Source: JBOGUF01 sp050696075 (GTDB taxonomy: Bacteria > Chloroflexota > Chloroflexia > Thermomicrobiales > UBA6265). Taken from it: 30,910 nt of DNA. Shown piece by piece: positions 7,707 through 16,270 of this stretch. Position 1 is the first letter of the stretch. Each line of letters begins with the position of its first letter. The notes beneath the pieces were generated by a model. It ran no database searches. It was not told the origin of the DNA and worked only from the letters and a program-made list of their open reading frames with translations. The stretch is from contig JBOGUF010000199.1 of NCBI GenBank assembly GCA_050696075.1, forward strand, positions 1 to 30,910, read 5' to 3'. Made by a program: the position numbers and the translations under genes.

Positions 7707-8104
7707 TTATCGACTCGAGCGTGTTCATCGCCATGGGGCGGCTCGGACGACCTGTGACGGGGTTGATCGAAACGTTCTCCGACGAACTTATCATGATTTC
7801 CAGCATCACCGCCTCGGAGCTGCTCGTCGGTGTGCATCGCGCCGATACCCCTCAACGGCGAAGGCTTCGCGCAAACCTTGTAGAAGAGATCCTAACCCTC
7901 TTTGGAGCCCTCCCATTCGATCTTGCGACGGCGCGCGAACACGCGCGTATTGCGGCAGACCTTTCATCACGGGGTCAAAGAATCCACGCACACGACCTCA
8001 TCATTGCCGCAACCGCCATGGTAAACGGCCATGATGTCCTCACGGACAACCTGCGCGATTTTGGTCGCGTTCCAAATCTTGTCGTTCGCAAACCCGACTG
8101 GTAG
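7697..8104 (+). CDS. VapC-type PIN-domain toxin
   Basis: Predicted ribonuclease toxin of 135 residues starting at GTG 7697 inside the antitoxin gene. PIN signature residues are visible: Asp6 in GLIIDSSVFIA, Glu in ITASELLVGVHRA, Asp in IHAHDLIIAATA, and Asp in VLTDNLRDFGRVPNL. The pattern and length match the VapC group usually paired with Phd/YefM-like antitoxins. Its stop lies 54 nt from the convergent stop of the binding-protein gene, separated by a strong inverted repeat. Confidence 0.92.
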   Translation: MGLIIDSSVFIAMGRLGRPVTGLIETFSDELIMISSITASELLVGVHRADTPQRRRLRANLVEEILTLFGALPFDLATAREHARIAADLSSRGQRIHAHDLIIAATAMVNGHDVLTDNLRDFGRVPNLVVRKPDW

Positions 8105-8109
8105 CTTCT

Positions 8110-8144
8110 GGGTGATGGAGAATGGCACGGTGGCGCCATCACCC
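8110..8144. terminator. Inverted repeat between convergent genes
   Basis: GGGTGATGG (8110-8118) pairs perfectly with CCATCACCC (8136-8144) across a 17-nt loop. It follows the VapC stop (8104) and lies just beyond the binding-protein stop (8159 on the minus strand), so it could end both transcripts. No clear T-run follows on either strand, so a bidirectional hairpin terminator is likely but not certain. CCATCACC recurs at 8156-8163. Confidence 0.45.
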
Positions 8145-8158
8145 ATTCCCCCTCCCCA

Positions 8159-9715
8159 TCACCCCACCGTCGTCCGCTTCAGCGTCTCCCACGTATCGAC
8201 CGGCGACGGTTCGAAGCCCTGGACCGTGTCCCGCAGCGCGAAGTAGGCTGTGCGGGTGAAGAGGAAGATCGCCGGGGCCGCCTCGGTGATCGCCTTGTCC
8301 GCCTGCTGGTAGATCTCGCGGCGCGCGGCCGGATCGACCGTCGACCGCGCCTCCTCCAGTAGCGCGTCGATCGCCGGGTCGCTGAACTGGAAGGCATTGA
8401 CCGAGCCGCCCGTGTGGAAGACCGGGTACGTAGCCCGGTCCGGGTCGGTGCCGCTGCCATTGAAGCTGACGAAGCTCTGAAAATCCCGTTCGCGCCAGCG
8501 GTCGATGAACGTCCCCCATTCGACCTGATCGAGCGTGACGGTAATCCCGACCTCCGTAAGCTGCTGCTGGAGCACCAGGGCAATGTTGACGAACTCCGGG
8601 TAGAGCGGCGAGACGGTGATCGAAAACTCGAAGCCATCCGCCAGACCGGCCTCGCTCAACAGCGCCGTCGCCTGCTCGCGATCCGTTTGATAGAGCGGGA
8701 GTTGGTCGACCGGGGTTGCCCAATCGCCAAGCGTCGGCACGATCGGCCCGGTCACGCTCCCCTCGCCGAAGAAGACCGCGTCGAGCACCGCCGTCCGATC
8801 GATCGCCAGGCTCAGCGCCTGCCGCACTTGGACGTTGTCGAACGGCGCCTGCTGGGTGTTGAGGCCGAGCAGGTAGTAGTCGGTCGTTTCCTGCGTGACA
8901 ACCTCGACCCCCTCCTCGCGGCTGGCCAAGCTGACCGCCGCCGGATCGGCCAGCGAGGTCAAGCCGATCTCCCCGGTGCGGATCGCGGCCAGCCGCGCCG
9001 CCTCGTCCGGCAGGATCCGGTAGGTCAACGTCGCCAGCTCAGGCAAACCCTCTTCCCAATAGGTCGGGTTCGCCGCCAGGATCGTCTCGACGTCCTGAGT
9101 GTAGTCTTGCAGCGAGAATGGTCCCGTGCCGACCATCGTCTGCTGGAGATCGGCTCCGCCCTCGACCGCGGCTTGGGGCACGATCGCCGCGTAGGTCGCG
9201 CCGAGCACCGAGAGCATCGGGCCGTAGGGCTGTTTGAGCGTGAAGGTCACGGTTTGGTCGTCGGTCGCCTCGATGCTGGCGATCGGCTCGAACTGGCTCG
9301 CCCAGGGCGAAGCGGTTGCCGGGTCCATGATTCGCTCGAAACTGAACTTGACATCGGCCGCCGTCAACGGCGTCCCGTCGTGGAACGTCACCCCCGGCCG
9401 CAAATGAAAGACGAACGTCGTCTCGTCCGGGTTCTCCCAGCTCTCGGCCAGCCCCGGCACGGCCTGGTTCTCCGGGTCGAAGTCGACGAGTTGATCGTAG
9501 ACCGGGGCCATCACCTGAAAACTCGAAGCCGCGGTGACCAACGCCGGGTCGAACCCGACCGCCTCCTGCGCCTTGCCGATGATCAGGTCGCCCGTCTGCC
9601 CTCCTGCCTCCTGTGCGCTGGCACCGCCTCGCGATAGCACGCCCTCCCCCGCGATCACGGCACCGGCGCCTGCCGCGCGCAGCAACATCCGCCGATCCAG
9701 CCTGTACCGGTCCAT
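8159..9715 (-). CDS. Family 5 extracellular solute-binding protein (peptide type)
   Basis: Substrate-binding component of the peptide-type ABC importer encoded at 5533-7376. The N-terminus has a Tat-like signal (LDRRMLLRAAGAGAVIAG, cleavage near ASA-QE). The SBP_bac_5 domain shows WENPDETTFVFHLRPGVTFH followed by DGTPLTAADVKFSFERIMDP, the family signature. Later it has VRQALSLAIDRTAVLDAVFF and, near the end, the usual ARREIYQQADKAITEAAPAIFLF segment. At 518 residues it has normal length. AAGGAGG lies 5 nt before the ATG. The gene is separated from its permeases by the toxin-antitoxin pair at 7437-8104. The ligand cannot be predicted; peptides, metals and sugars are all known for the family. 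Confidence 0.95.
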   Translation of the reverse strand: MDRYRLDRRMLLRAAGAGAVIAGEGVLSRGGASAQEAGGQTGDLIIGKAQEAVGFDPALVTAASSFQVMAPVYDQLVDFDPENQAVPGLAESWENPDETTFVFHLRPGVTFHDGTPLTAADVKFSFERIMDPATASPWASQFEPIASIEATDDQTVTFTLKQPYGPMLSVLGATYAAIVPQAAVEGGADLQQTMVGTGPFSLQDYTQDVETILAANPTYWEEGLPELATLTYRILPDEAARLAAIRTGEIGLTSLADPAAVSLASREEGVEVVTQETTDYYLLGLNTQQAPFDNVQVRQALSLAIDRTAVLDAVFFGEGSVTGPIVPTLGDWATPVDQLPLYQTDREQATALLSEAGLADGFEFSITVSPLYPEFVNIALVLQQQLTEVGITVTLDQVEWGTFIDRWRERDFQSFVSFNGSGTDPDRATYPVFHTGGSVNAFQFSDPAIDALLEEARSTVDPAARREIYQQADKAITEAAPAIFLFTRTAYFALRDTVQGFEPSPVDTWETLKRTTVG

Positions 9716-9851
9716 ACGCCCTCCTTCAGTCGCAGATCACGAGTCGCCGTTGATCGGTGCAACGTAGCATGAAACGATGGCAGGCGGTGCGACCTCATAG
9801 TGAATCGTGAACATGTGCTTCGTACGATCCCCGCCGGCCGCCATCCTCGCT

Positions 9852-12080
9852 TTAGCTCAATAATTGACCGAACCAGATCGTTGCCGCCTCCCCCTCCATC
9901 CGTGTTACTTCATTGATGGAGCGGCTGTGCCGGATGCCATTCCGCGCATCCGCGAGCTGCGTGAACTTCACGCCCAGCAGTTCCTTCGTGCCGAACCGCT
10001 CCTGGAACCGCGGCCAGGTTGCGTTCGAACACATCGCCTGTTGGAGTTCGCGCAAGTCACTGTACTCCAACATTCCTTGAAGGGTCCCGAAACGATCGCC
10101 GTCGAGCGCCGGATCTTTCTGCATTGCGGTCTGAATGCGCTCTTGGATTCGTTGTGACACATGAGACGGCAACTGCCCCGGATCGTTGTGCAACGCCAAC
10201 GAGATAAATCTGCGCAGACCCAATTCGACCGCTTCGATTCGTTGATCCAACTCCCTGAGACTCGGGGACAGGTCCATCCGTTCCTTGATCAGCAGATCCT
10301 CGATCGCCTGTTGAATCGTGCGCTGCCGCTCCTCAATGAAATCGTCGAAATCCTTCGGTTCAAACGGGTCGCGGAGCAAGATATCGACGGCGGCAGGCGA
10401 GATGAGATGCGTCTCCAGAACCTGCCGGACTTTCTGCGCGCCGTTTGAGTTCATGAGCTCTGGTAGGTAGGTATTCGGCAACCTGTCTCGAATCACGTGG
10501 CGATTGGTATCTGAGGTAAGGGGAGTTCGATTCAGGACAGAATGGATGAGGTTTCCATCCAGATGCTTGAAACCCCACGAGGTCGGCACGATGTGATGAT
10601 CGTCAAGGTCATCGTACTGAGGAACCATTCCGGCGATCCAATCCTGCGCACCTCCCAACACCAGCAGATTGAATATGCCGGAATACACGGACGACCCGGT
10701 ATTCGTCTCTCGCCTAAGATCCAACGTCTTGAACCGCGATTCGAACTCCTTGACGAAGGGCGGCGCGGCTGCATCGTCCCGTATCCACGACCGCACGTCT
10801 AGGTAGTCTCGGGCGCTCGTCGACTCGACCGAACCCGAATACCGATTCAGAAAGATCGACGCCCAATACCAATGACGTAACTTGCGTTGACCACTCAGAC
10901 GGAGTTCACTCGGCAGCGCCTTGAGATGAGCCTGCAATGCCGCGAAGACTGGAAGGATCGAAACGTAGGGCAAGTATTTACCCGTGATCACGCCGAACTC
11001 CATGGGGTGCCGGAGCAGATTGATCGCGCTTTCCAATGCGGTAACGGCTTCATTCCATAGCCGCTCGAAGTCCTCGACGTCAGACACAAGAATCTGGACG
11101 CCCTTTCGTCCATCCGCGTCGCGAACTGGTTTCTTCTGCCCCGGCAGCAGGAAATAGAGGTACTTCGGTGAGCAATAGGCCTGTCGCAGAATAGACATGA
11201 CCTGCAAGATATAGACGTTCATCTTCTCGCTATCGACAAACTCCAGTCGCGGCGCGGCTGCGCGCCACATGTGCTTGAGCTGAAGACCGCGCGGCCGAAT
11301 CAGCGCATTCATGAGGTCAAATATGTCAAGTCGAATGCCTTTACTATTGACCTGCGTGAAGATATCGCAGACCTTGTCGATAGCCAACTCTCGATCTAAT
11401 TCGACGTACGATATCTGGTACTGTTCGGTAATCCCCTTCAAGTGATCGCCGAACTCGCGCGCATTCTCGACATGGTGAATGGCCTCGTCGGCCTCGTCGT
11501 CCCGGCTAAACGCGGCAGCCTCGGCCGCCTTCTGCTCCCAAAAGTGCTCGTAACCGAATACCCATTTCGCCAGGGCAAAGCCGGCCTGCCCAACGACCGT
11601 CATTGGGAAGAAATGCGCAGCATATTGCGCCTCCGTATCACTTAGGAGCTTCTCGATCCGCTTCGAGTAGTAGTCGTAGTGGAAGGCCTGATCGTACTCC
11701 TCGTCCATGAAGCGATTGATGTTGAGGTAAAAGACACCGGGACCCAACCGCTTCGGTAATGGCACGTTCGGTCCGATAAACGCGTAGTACATGGCCGTCA
11801 GCCGCTGCTGACCATCCAGCACGATGTACTCCCTATGCAGTTCGCCCTCGAAACCATACATCGGCGCGCATGAGAGCGCGTCAAAGTTCTCGTCTTTTCC
11901 CTTCCACAGGAGCAGGCTGCCGATGTAGTAATCCATGAAGATGGAGCGCATGAGGTCGCGAATATCCCAAGGCTCCCATTCGAACTCCCGTTGGAAGTCC
12001 GGTATGACGTATCGTCCGTCACGCAGTTGGCCAAGCAGCCCATTGAGGCTAACGTGATCCGGCTTTTGTGCGTCTTTCAT
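9852..12080 (-). CDS. DUF262/HNH protein (GmrSD-like defence candidate)
   Basis: Large 742-residue protein combining the two halves of GmrSD-type enzymes. The N-terminal DUF262 (ParB-like NTP-using) domain has FQREFEW at 29-35, DGQQRLT at 89-95, and FTQVNSKGIRLDIFDLMNA at 241-259. The DUF1524-like HNH nuclease segment is DDHHIVPTSWGFKHLDGN at 493-510 followed by LNRTPLTSDTNRHV. GmrSD enzymes cleave modified phage DNA as type IV restriction; here that is inference. About 140 further residues after the HNH region have no family I recognise. GGAG precedes the ATG at 12080. The gene is visibly less GC-rich than its neighbours, suggesting recent transfer. It stands alone, with no methylase or other defence partner adjacent. 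Confidence 0.85.
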   Translation of the reverse strand: MKDAQKPDHVSLNGLLGQLRDGRYVIPDFQREFEWEPWDIRDLMRSIFMDYYIGSLLLWKGKDENFDALSCAPMYGFEGELHREYIVLDGQQRLTAMYYAFIGPNVPLPKRLGPGVFYLNINRFMDEEYDQAFHYDYYSKRIEKLLSDTEAQYAAHFFPMTVVGQAGFALAKWVFGYEHFWEQKAAEAAAFSRDDEADEAIHHVENAREFGDHLKGITEQYQISYVELDRELAIDKVCDIFTQVNSKGIRLDIFDLMNALIRPRGLQLKHMWRAAAPRLEFVDSEKMNVYILQVMSILRQAYCSPKYLYFLLPGQKKPVRDADGRKGVQILVSDVEDFERLWNEAVTALESAINLLRHPMEFGVITGKYLPYVSILPVFAALQAHLKALPSELRLSGQRKLRHWYWASIFLNRYSGSVESTSARDYLDVRSWIRDDAAAPPFVKEFESRFKTLDLRRETNTGSSVYSGIFNLLVLGGAQDWIAGMVPQYDDLDDHHIVPTSWGFKHLDGNLIHSVLNRTPLTSDTNRHVIRDRLPNTYLPELMNSNGAQKVRQVLETHLISPAAVDILLRDPFEPKDFDDFIEERQRTIQQAIEDLLIKERMDLSPSLRELDQRIEAVELGLRRFISLALHNDPGQLPSHVSQRIQERIQTAMQKDPALDGDRFGTLQGMLEYSDLRELQQAMCSNATWPRFQERFGTKELLGVKFTQLADARNGIRHSRSINEVTRMEGEAATIWFGQLLS

Positions 12081-12163
12081 CGGCGACTCCGCATCAATTC
12101 GACGGTAGGCATTGAGTCCCGTCTGCGTCGAGCTCGTTTGTTTGCATCCCGACAGATTCCTAC

Positions 12164-12169
12164 ACTATA
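12164..12169 (-). promoter_or_regulatory. Possible -10 box for the DUF262 gene
   Basis: The minus strand reads TATAGT here in an AT-rich patch within the 133-nt gap after anmK, 84 nt before the DUF262 start codon. No convincing -35 was found at 17 nt; TTTCAA at 15 nt is the nearest. The gene therefore may have its own promoter rather than depend on anmK transcription. Confidence 0.3.
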
Positions 12170-12213
12170 ATGCCAACAGCGCACTTGAAACAGCCGTGCG
12201 AACGTGCCTACCT

Positions 12214-13437
12214 CTAATGAGACGTGGACAGCACCAGCGTGCCAAGCGCAACCGCCCGCCGCGCGCCGGTCGCGCCGGGAACGTTGGTCGGCAGCCCCTC
12301 CAGCGCGTCGTGGGCCATCAAGGCGAAGGCCATCGCCTCCTTCGCCCGGCTGTTGACGCCGTACACCTCGCAGGTCGTCACCGGAACGGGTTCGACGGCG
12401 GCGGCCAGCATCCCCATCAGCGTCGGGTTGCGGCTCCCGCCGCCGCCCACGATCACCTCGTCCACCCCCGGCAACCAGGCGGCGTAGGCATCGGAAATCG
12501 TCCGAGCCGTGAACGCGGTCGCCGTCGCGATCGCGTTGTAGGCTCGCTGTCGATCCGCTGCCGTCGCCGTCGAACCAGTTGCCAGCACCCCCTCGTCCAG
12601 GTCGCCGTCGCGCATGACTTCGCGCGCGAATGCCAGGCCGTATCGCTCGCGGCCGGTTGTCTTCGGCGGCGCCAGCCGCGGGTAGTCGTCGTCGAGTAAA
12701 CGATCGAGGAGTGCCGAATCGACCGTTCCCCGCGCCGCCATCGACCCGTCGCGGTCGAAGCTTTGTTCGCCGCCGGTCAATAGCGTCACCAGGCCGTCGA
12801 TGACCATGTTGCCCGGTCCCGTATCGAAGGCTCGGACCGCGTCCAACCGGCCGCCCGCCGGCAGGTACGTGACGTTGCCAATGCCGCCGATGTTCTGCAC
12901 CGCTCGGTTGCGGACCGCGTCGCGCAGCACTACCCAATCGAAGTAGGGAACCAGGGGCGCGGCCTGACCCCCCGCCGCGATATCCGCCGCCCGAAAGTCG
13001 GCGATGACCGGCACGCCGGTCCGCTCCGCGATCTCGGCCGGTTCCCCGATCTGTAACGTCGAGCGCACCGAGTGCGGTAGCGCCTGGTCCGGACCCGGCT
13101 GATGCCACACCGTCTGCCCATGCGAGCCGACGACGTGGATTCGATCAATCGCCACTCCTGCTTCGCGGCTAAGCGCCACGGCGGCTTCGCCAAACAACCC
13201 ACCCACGACGACATTGATGGAGCAGAGGCGCGCGATCGCGTTTGGCGCGTCCGGGTCGTAGAGCGCGAGCAACTCCTCGCGCACCAGCATGGGATACGGC
13301 GTCGAGCGGAAGTGGACCAAGTCGACCGTGGCGTCGCCGCCGGCGCCCGCAATCCGCACCAGCGCGGCGTCGATGCCGTCGGCCGACGTGCCGGAAATCA
13401 GGCCAATACACAACCTGCCTGGACGGTGATCGGTCAC
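12214..13437 (-). CDS. anmK: Anhydro-N-acetylmuramic acid kinase
   Basis: Phosphorylates and hydrates 1,6-anhydroMurNAc to MurNAc-6-phosphate during cytosolic recycling of cell-wall fragments. The ATP-binding signature LISGTSADGIDAAL starts at residue 13, followed by VVGSHGQTVWH, the NIGGIGNVTYLP region, the FDTGPGNMVIDGL phosphate-binding motif, and VDEVIVGGGGSRNPTLM near the C-terminus. At 407 residues it is somewhat longer than typical (about 370). It begins with a GTG that overlaps the stop of the serine hydrolase by 4 nt (GTGA), so the two are translationally coupled. No MurQ or NagZ homologue is in the window. Confidence 0.94.
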   Translation of the reverse strand: MTDHRPGRLCIGLISGTSADGIDAALVRIAGAGGDATVDLVHFRSTPYPMLVREELLALYDPDAPNAIARLCSINVVVGGLFGEAAVALSREAGVAIDRIHVVGSHGQTVWHQPGPDQALPHSVRSTLQIGEPAEIAERTGVPVIADFRAADIAAGGQAAPLVPYFDWVVLRDAVRNRAVQNIGGIGNVTYLPAGGRLDAVRAFDTGPGNMVIDGLVTLLTGGEQSFDRDGSMAARGTVDSALLDRLLDDDYPRLAPPKTTGRERYGLAFAREVMRDGDLDEGVLATGSTATAADRQRAYNAIATATAFTARTISDAYAAWLPGVDEVIVGGGGSRNPTLMGMLAAAVEPVPVTTCEVYGVNSRAKEAMAFALMAHDALEGLPTNVPGATGARRAVALGTLVLSTSH

Positions 13438-14648
13438 GCGGACTCCTCGCTACCTTCTATCGTGAACGCATCGGCCAGCGCCGCATTGAAGGCCAGACGC
13501 ACCGCGCCGATGCCCTCGCGCACCGTCGGATGCACCCGATTCGTCAGCAGCACGATCACCAGCTCGCGCTCCGGGTCAATCCACAGGGACGTGCCGGTGA
13601 AGCCGGTATGCCCGTAGGCGCGCGGATCAAGCGGCCGGCCGTGGTCCTCCGGGTCGTCGGTCGGCAGGCGCCAACCTAGTCCGCGCCCCGGCGCTTGCTC
13701 GCTGGTCGCCTCGGCCACGATCGCATCGCTGAGCAAGCGCATACCGTCCACGATACCCCCGCGTAGCCAGCATTGCCCATAGCGCAGCAGATCGCGCGCC
13801 GTGCCGAAGAGACCGGCGTGACCGGCGACGCCTTTCAAACCATAGTAGGCGTTGCCGTCATGGACCTCGCCGTGGATCGACCCTACGCGCCAGCCGCCGA
13901 ACTCGGCCGCGCGCTCGCCGGCCATCCCGCGCTCGTAGGGGTTGCCGATTTCGGTCGCCGCGATCCGATCCCGCAACGCGGCGGGCGGCGTAAACATCGT
14001 CTCCGTCATGCCCAGCGGCGCGAAGACCTCCCTCGCCGCAAACTCGGCAATCTCATCGCCCGTAACTCGCCGCACGAGCTCTCCCAGGAGGATGAATCCA
14101 AAGTCGCTGTAGATGGACTCGGCTCCTGGTTCATACGCCGGCTCGACCGAGGCAATCGTCGCCAAATACGATGCCGGTCCCACGCCGTCGACGTAGAACG
14201 GCCGCCAGGCCGGGAAGCCGGCCGAGTGGCTCAGCAAGCGGCGAATCGTCACGCCCCGCTTCCACCCCGCGACACCGAACTCGGGCAGGCGCGCGCCCAC
14301 CGGCTCGTCGAGTCCCACCTTACCCGATTCGACCAGCCGCAATATCGACGGCAGCGTCGCCACAACCTTCGTTAGCGACGCGAGGTCGAAGATCGTTTCC
14401 TCCGTCATCCGAATCTGGGCCGGTGCTTTGACCGCAAAGCCGGTCGCGCGATGGAGAACGACCTCAGTTCTCCGCGCCACGAGCGCGACCGCGCCCGAAT
14501 AGGCGTCTCTCTCCGTTCCATCGAGAATCCGCTGCCAAGCGTCGGCGATCCGGCTGGGATCGGACGCGACAAACCATGAACGGCGCCAGTCCTCGCTTGC
14601 CTCAGCCGGTTCCCGTCCTCTGCTCAGGTTCGCCAATCCATCCCACAC
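13434..14648 (-). CDS. Serine hydrolase, beta-lactamase/PBP4*-like
   Basis: Class C beta-lactamase-fold hydrolase of 404 residues. The catalytic SxxK is S91-L-T-K94 in IFDLASLTKVVATLPSI. The second motif is Y180-S-D182 in SIYSDFGFILLGELV, the Tyr-x-Asp variant common in esterase or peptidase members. HTGFTGTSLWIDPERELVIV supplies the third element. No clear signal peptide is seen, so it may act in the cytosol. The start is a GTG with GGGAG 9 nt upstream; shorter starts are possible because the conserved domain begins near residue 35. Coupling to anmK suggests a role in processing recycled muropeptides, as with beta-lactamase-like genes in other MurNAc clusters; this is inference. Confidence 0.88.
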   Translation of the reverse strand: MWDGLANLSRGREPAEASEDWRRSWFVASDPSRIADAWQRILDGTERDAYSGAVALVARRTEVVLHRATGFAVKAPAQIRMTEETIFDLASLTKVVATLPSILRLVESGKVGLDEPVGARLPEFGVAGWKRGVTIRRLLSHSAGFPAWRPFYVDGVGPASYLATIASVEPAYEPGAESIYSDFGFILLGELVRRVTGDEIAEFAAREVFAPLGMTETMFTPPAALRDRIAATEIGNPYERGMAGERAAEFGGWRVGSIHGEVHDGNAYYGLKGVAGHAGLFGTARDLLRYGQCWLRGGIVDGMRLLSDAIVAEATSEQAPGRGLGWRLPTDDPEDHGRPLDPRAYGHTGFTGTSLWIDPERELVIVLLTNRVHPTVREGIGAVRLAFNAALADAFTIEGSEESA

Positions 14649-14938
14649 GATACCCGTCTCCCACCACTTTCAACCTGCTGGACCTCTGCCACCCACGAGT
14701 CGTAATCGACTCGTCTGATTCGATGGTGAACAGCGGAACAAGATATTGAACCGTACCAAACTGGTCGGTCACTCGCACGCACTGATGCCAGGATTCGGCG
14801 ATGCGCTTGTCAAAGCCTTGCAACCGTGGGCAACGCGAAAGATGATACGAACAACATTGCCCAGGATCAGCATCGCCGACGACGTGACCGCGTGCGACAC
14901 GCGGTTCATGCGACAAAGCGACCGCTAGGAGGAACTCC
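14649..14938. other. Divergent intergenic region, no gene seen
   Basis: About 290 nt between two divergent genes. Short open frames exist on both strands but none has a plausible product. On the minus strand a TTGACA-like hexamer (14813-14808) occurs without a good -10 at the right distance. The AGGAGGA at 14927-14933 is the ribosome-binding site of the next gene. Confidence 0.4.
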
Positions 14939-15340
14939 GTGGGCCGCTTACGACGTCTCTTGATCGTCACTATTGTCGTGCTCTTCCTTGTGACGTTCGG
15001 CGCAAGCCTCATCGTAATCGGGAGCGCAGGCGTCCTCGGAGATGCGGCCATCATTAGCGCCACTGATGGTCTCGTCCTGTTAGTGCTCAATGCCACGAGC
15101 CTGGGTGCTTTGGTGGTACTGAGCCTGATAATGTGGTTTGGTGGCCGAGTCCGCGGGCGGCAAGACCGAGAAATGCGTCAGCTTATGTCCACTGGACAGA
15201 ATAGCCCGCGGGAAACACTGGCTGCCGGAACTGTTCTCTCCCCAACCGTGACCTGCCCTCGTTGTGGTGTTGAGGTCCCGATCACCACAACTTCTTGTCA
15301 AAACTGTGGCCTTGCGCGAACTGTGCCGCCGACTGGGTGA
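14939..15340 (+). CDS. Small membrane protein with zinc ribbon
   Basis: Unrecognised 133-residue protein. Two hydrophobic helices (about residues 7-32 and 42-66) are followed by a charged cytosolic-type stretch and a C-terminal zinc-ribbon: CPRCGVEVPITTTSCQNCG, two CxxC pairs 12 residues apart. The GTG at 14939 has a near-perfect AGGAGGA 5 nt upstream. It lies 32 nt before the next gene on the same strand, so both probably form one transcript. Its GC content appears lower than most of the window. Zinc-ribbon membrane proteins are common in Chloroflexota, but no role is assigned. Confidence 0.75.
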   Translation: MGRLRRLLIVTIVVLFLVTFGASLIVIGSAGVLGDAAIISATDGLVLLVLNATSLGALVVLSLIMWFGGRVRGRQDREMRQLMSTGQNSPRETLAAGTVLSPTVTCPRCGVEVPITTTSCQNCGLARTVPPTG

Positions 15341-15372
15341 GCGGTACGGGCATGCTAGAAAGGAGTCTATCC

Positions 15373-16125
15373 GTGATCCGATTGGTGATGGTCACGATGG
15401 CGTGCTTCGGGCTATCGTTCTATGCTGGATTCTCCGTTTTCTTGGTACCTGCCGATGCGCAGGACAACACCGAAGGGCGACTAGGCACGCTCGAAACCCA
15501 GGTTGCCGACCAGGGTACCGAGGTTGCTGGGCTTCGCAAGAGAGTGAAGCGACTCGAGGGGGCGGTTCTGACACCGCAAGCTGAGCAGGACGCTCAGGCA
15601 AGTGCCGAGAACCCACCCGAGAGTACCGATGCCGAACTTCAACCGACGAACACGCCACGTCCGGTCGCCAGTGGTCCAGTGGGGACCCGCGACAATCCTG
15701 TGCCGATTGGCACAGCCGCTGACGTGGGCGGCGGATGGCAATTGTCGGTGCTCGACGTGGTCCCGAACGGGACAGACCTGGTTATGGCAGAGAACCAGTT
15801 TAACGATCCACCGGCCGAAGGACGTCAGTTCTTTCTCGTTACCGTCACCGCGACCTATTATGGCGATGAGTCAGCGGCATTCACGTCCAGCGTCGGTCTG
15901 TCGGCGGTCGGTGCATCGAACGTGGCCTATGAGTCCTTCGAGGCGCGTTGCGGCGTCATCCCAAACGAGTTGTCGAGGGCCGAGGTTTTTCCAGGCGGAG
16001 CGATCGAAGGCAACGTATGCTGGTCAGTAATGAGCGACGACGCGGGTTCACTGGTTATGTTCAGTGACTCCTTCTTTTCCTTCGACGACGACGACCGAGT
16101 CTATTTCTCACTCCAACGGGAGTAA
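15373..16125 (+). CDS. Exported coiled-coil protein with DUF4352-like domain
   Basis: 250-residue exported protein of unknown function. The GTG at 15373 has AGGAG 7 nt upstream and places a signal peptide at the very start (VIRLVMVTMACFGLSFYAGF, cleavage near ADA-QD). A short heptad-rich coiled coil follows (RLGTLETQVADQGTEVAGLR), then a Thr/Pro/Glu linker. The C-terminal beta-rich domain reads GTRDNPVPIGTAADVGGGWQ, then LSVLDVV and EGRQFFLVTVTATYYG. This pattern matches DUF4352/MPT63-like immunoglobulin-fold domains. Two cysteines (in FEARCGVI and GNVCWSV) may form a disulfide. Confidence 0.78.
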   Translation: MIRLVMVTMACFGLSFYAGFSVFLVPADAQDNTEGRLGTLETQVADQGTEVAGLRKRVKRLEGAVLTPQAEQDAQASAENPPESTDAELQPTNTPRPVASGPVGTRDNPVPIGTAADVGGGWQLSVLDVVPNGTDLVMAENQFNDPPAEGRQFFLVTVTATYYGDESAAFTSSVGLSAVGASNVAYESFEARCGVIPNELSRAEVFPGGAIEGNVCWSVMSDDAGSLVMFSDSFFSFDDDDRVYFSLQRE

Positions 16126-16230
16126 TAGCCAGCCGGCGCTATGAATCCACCAGGATATCGTTTACGTAAAGTCGTATGAGGGCGGTCGGTATCCCCCCTT
16201 CCCTCGCCGACCGTCTTCACGACCCCCGAT

Positions 16231-16259
16231 TGGGCCGCCCGCCAGCCACGGGCGGCCCA
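16231..16259 (+). terminator. Intrinsic terminator
   Basis: TGGGCCGCCCG (16231-16241) pairs perfectly with CGGGCGGCCCA (16249-16259) around a 7-nt loop and is followed by TCTTT. It lies between the convergent DUF4352-like gene and the receiver gene, 106 nt after the former and 12 nt past the latter's stop, and can serve both. A second weaker stem, CGGTCGG/CCGACCG (16183-16189, 16207-16213), and a TTTACGTAAA palindrome (16161-16170) precede it. Confidence 0.75.
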
Positions 16260-16270
16260 TCTTTGTGCCG

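Noticed and set aside
8414..9637. 407-codon plus-strand open frame
   Set aside because: It is antisense to the solute-binding protein gene, Arg/Asp-rich and repetitive in composition, as expected from the reverse of GC3-rich coding sequence; no domain is visible.
12077..13108. 343-codon minus-strand frame inside anmK
   Set aside because: Frame-shifted shadow rich in Arg/Gly; the anmK frame carries all the family motifs.
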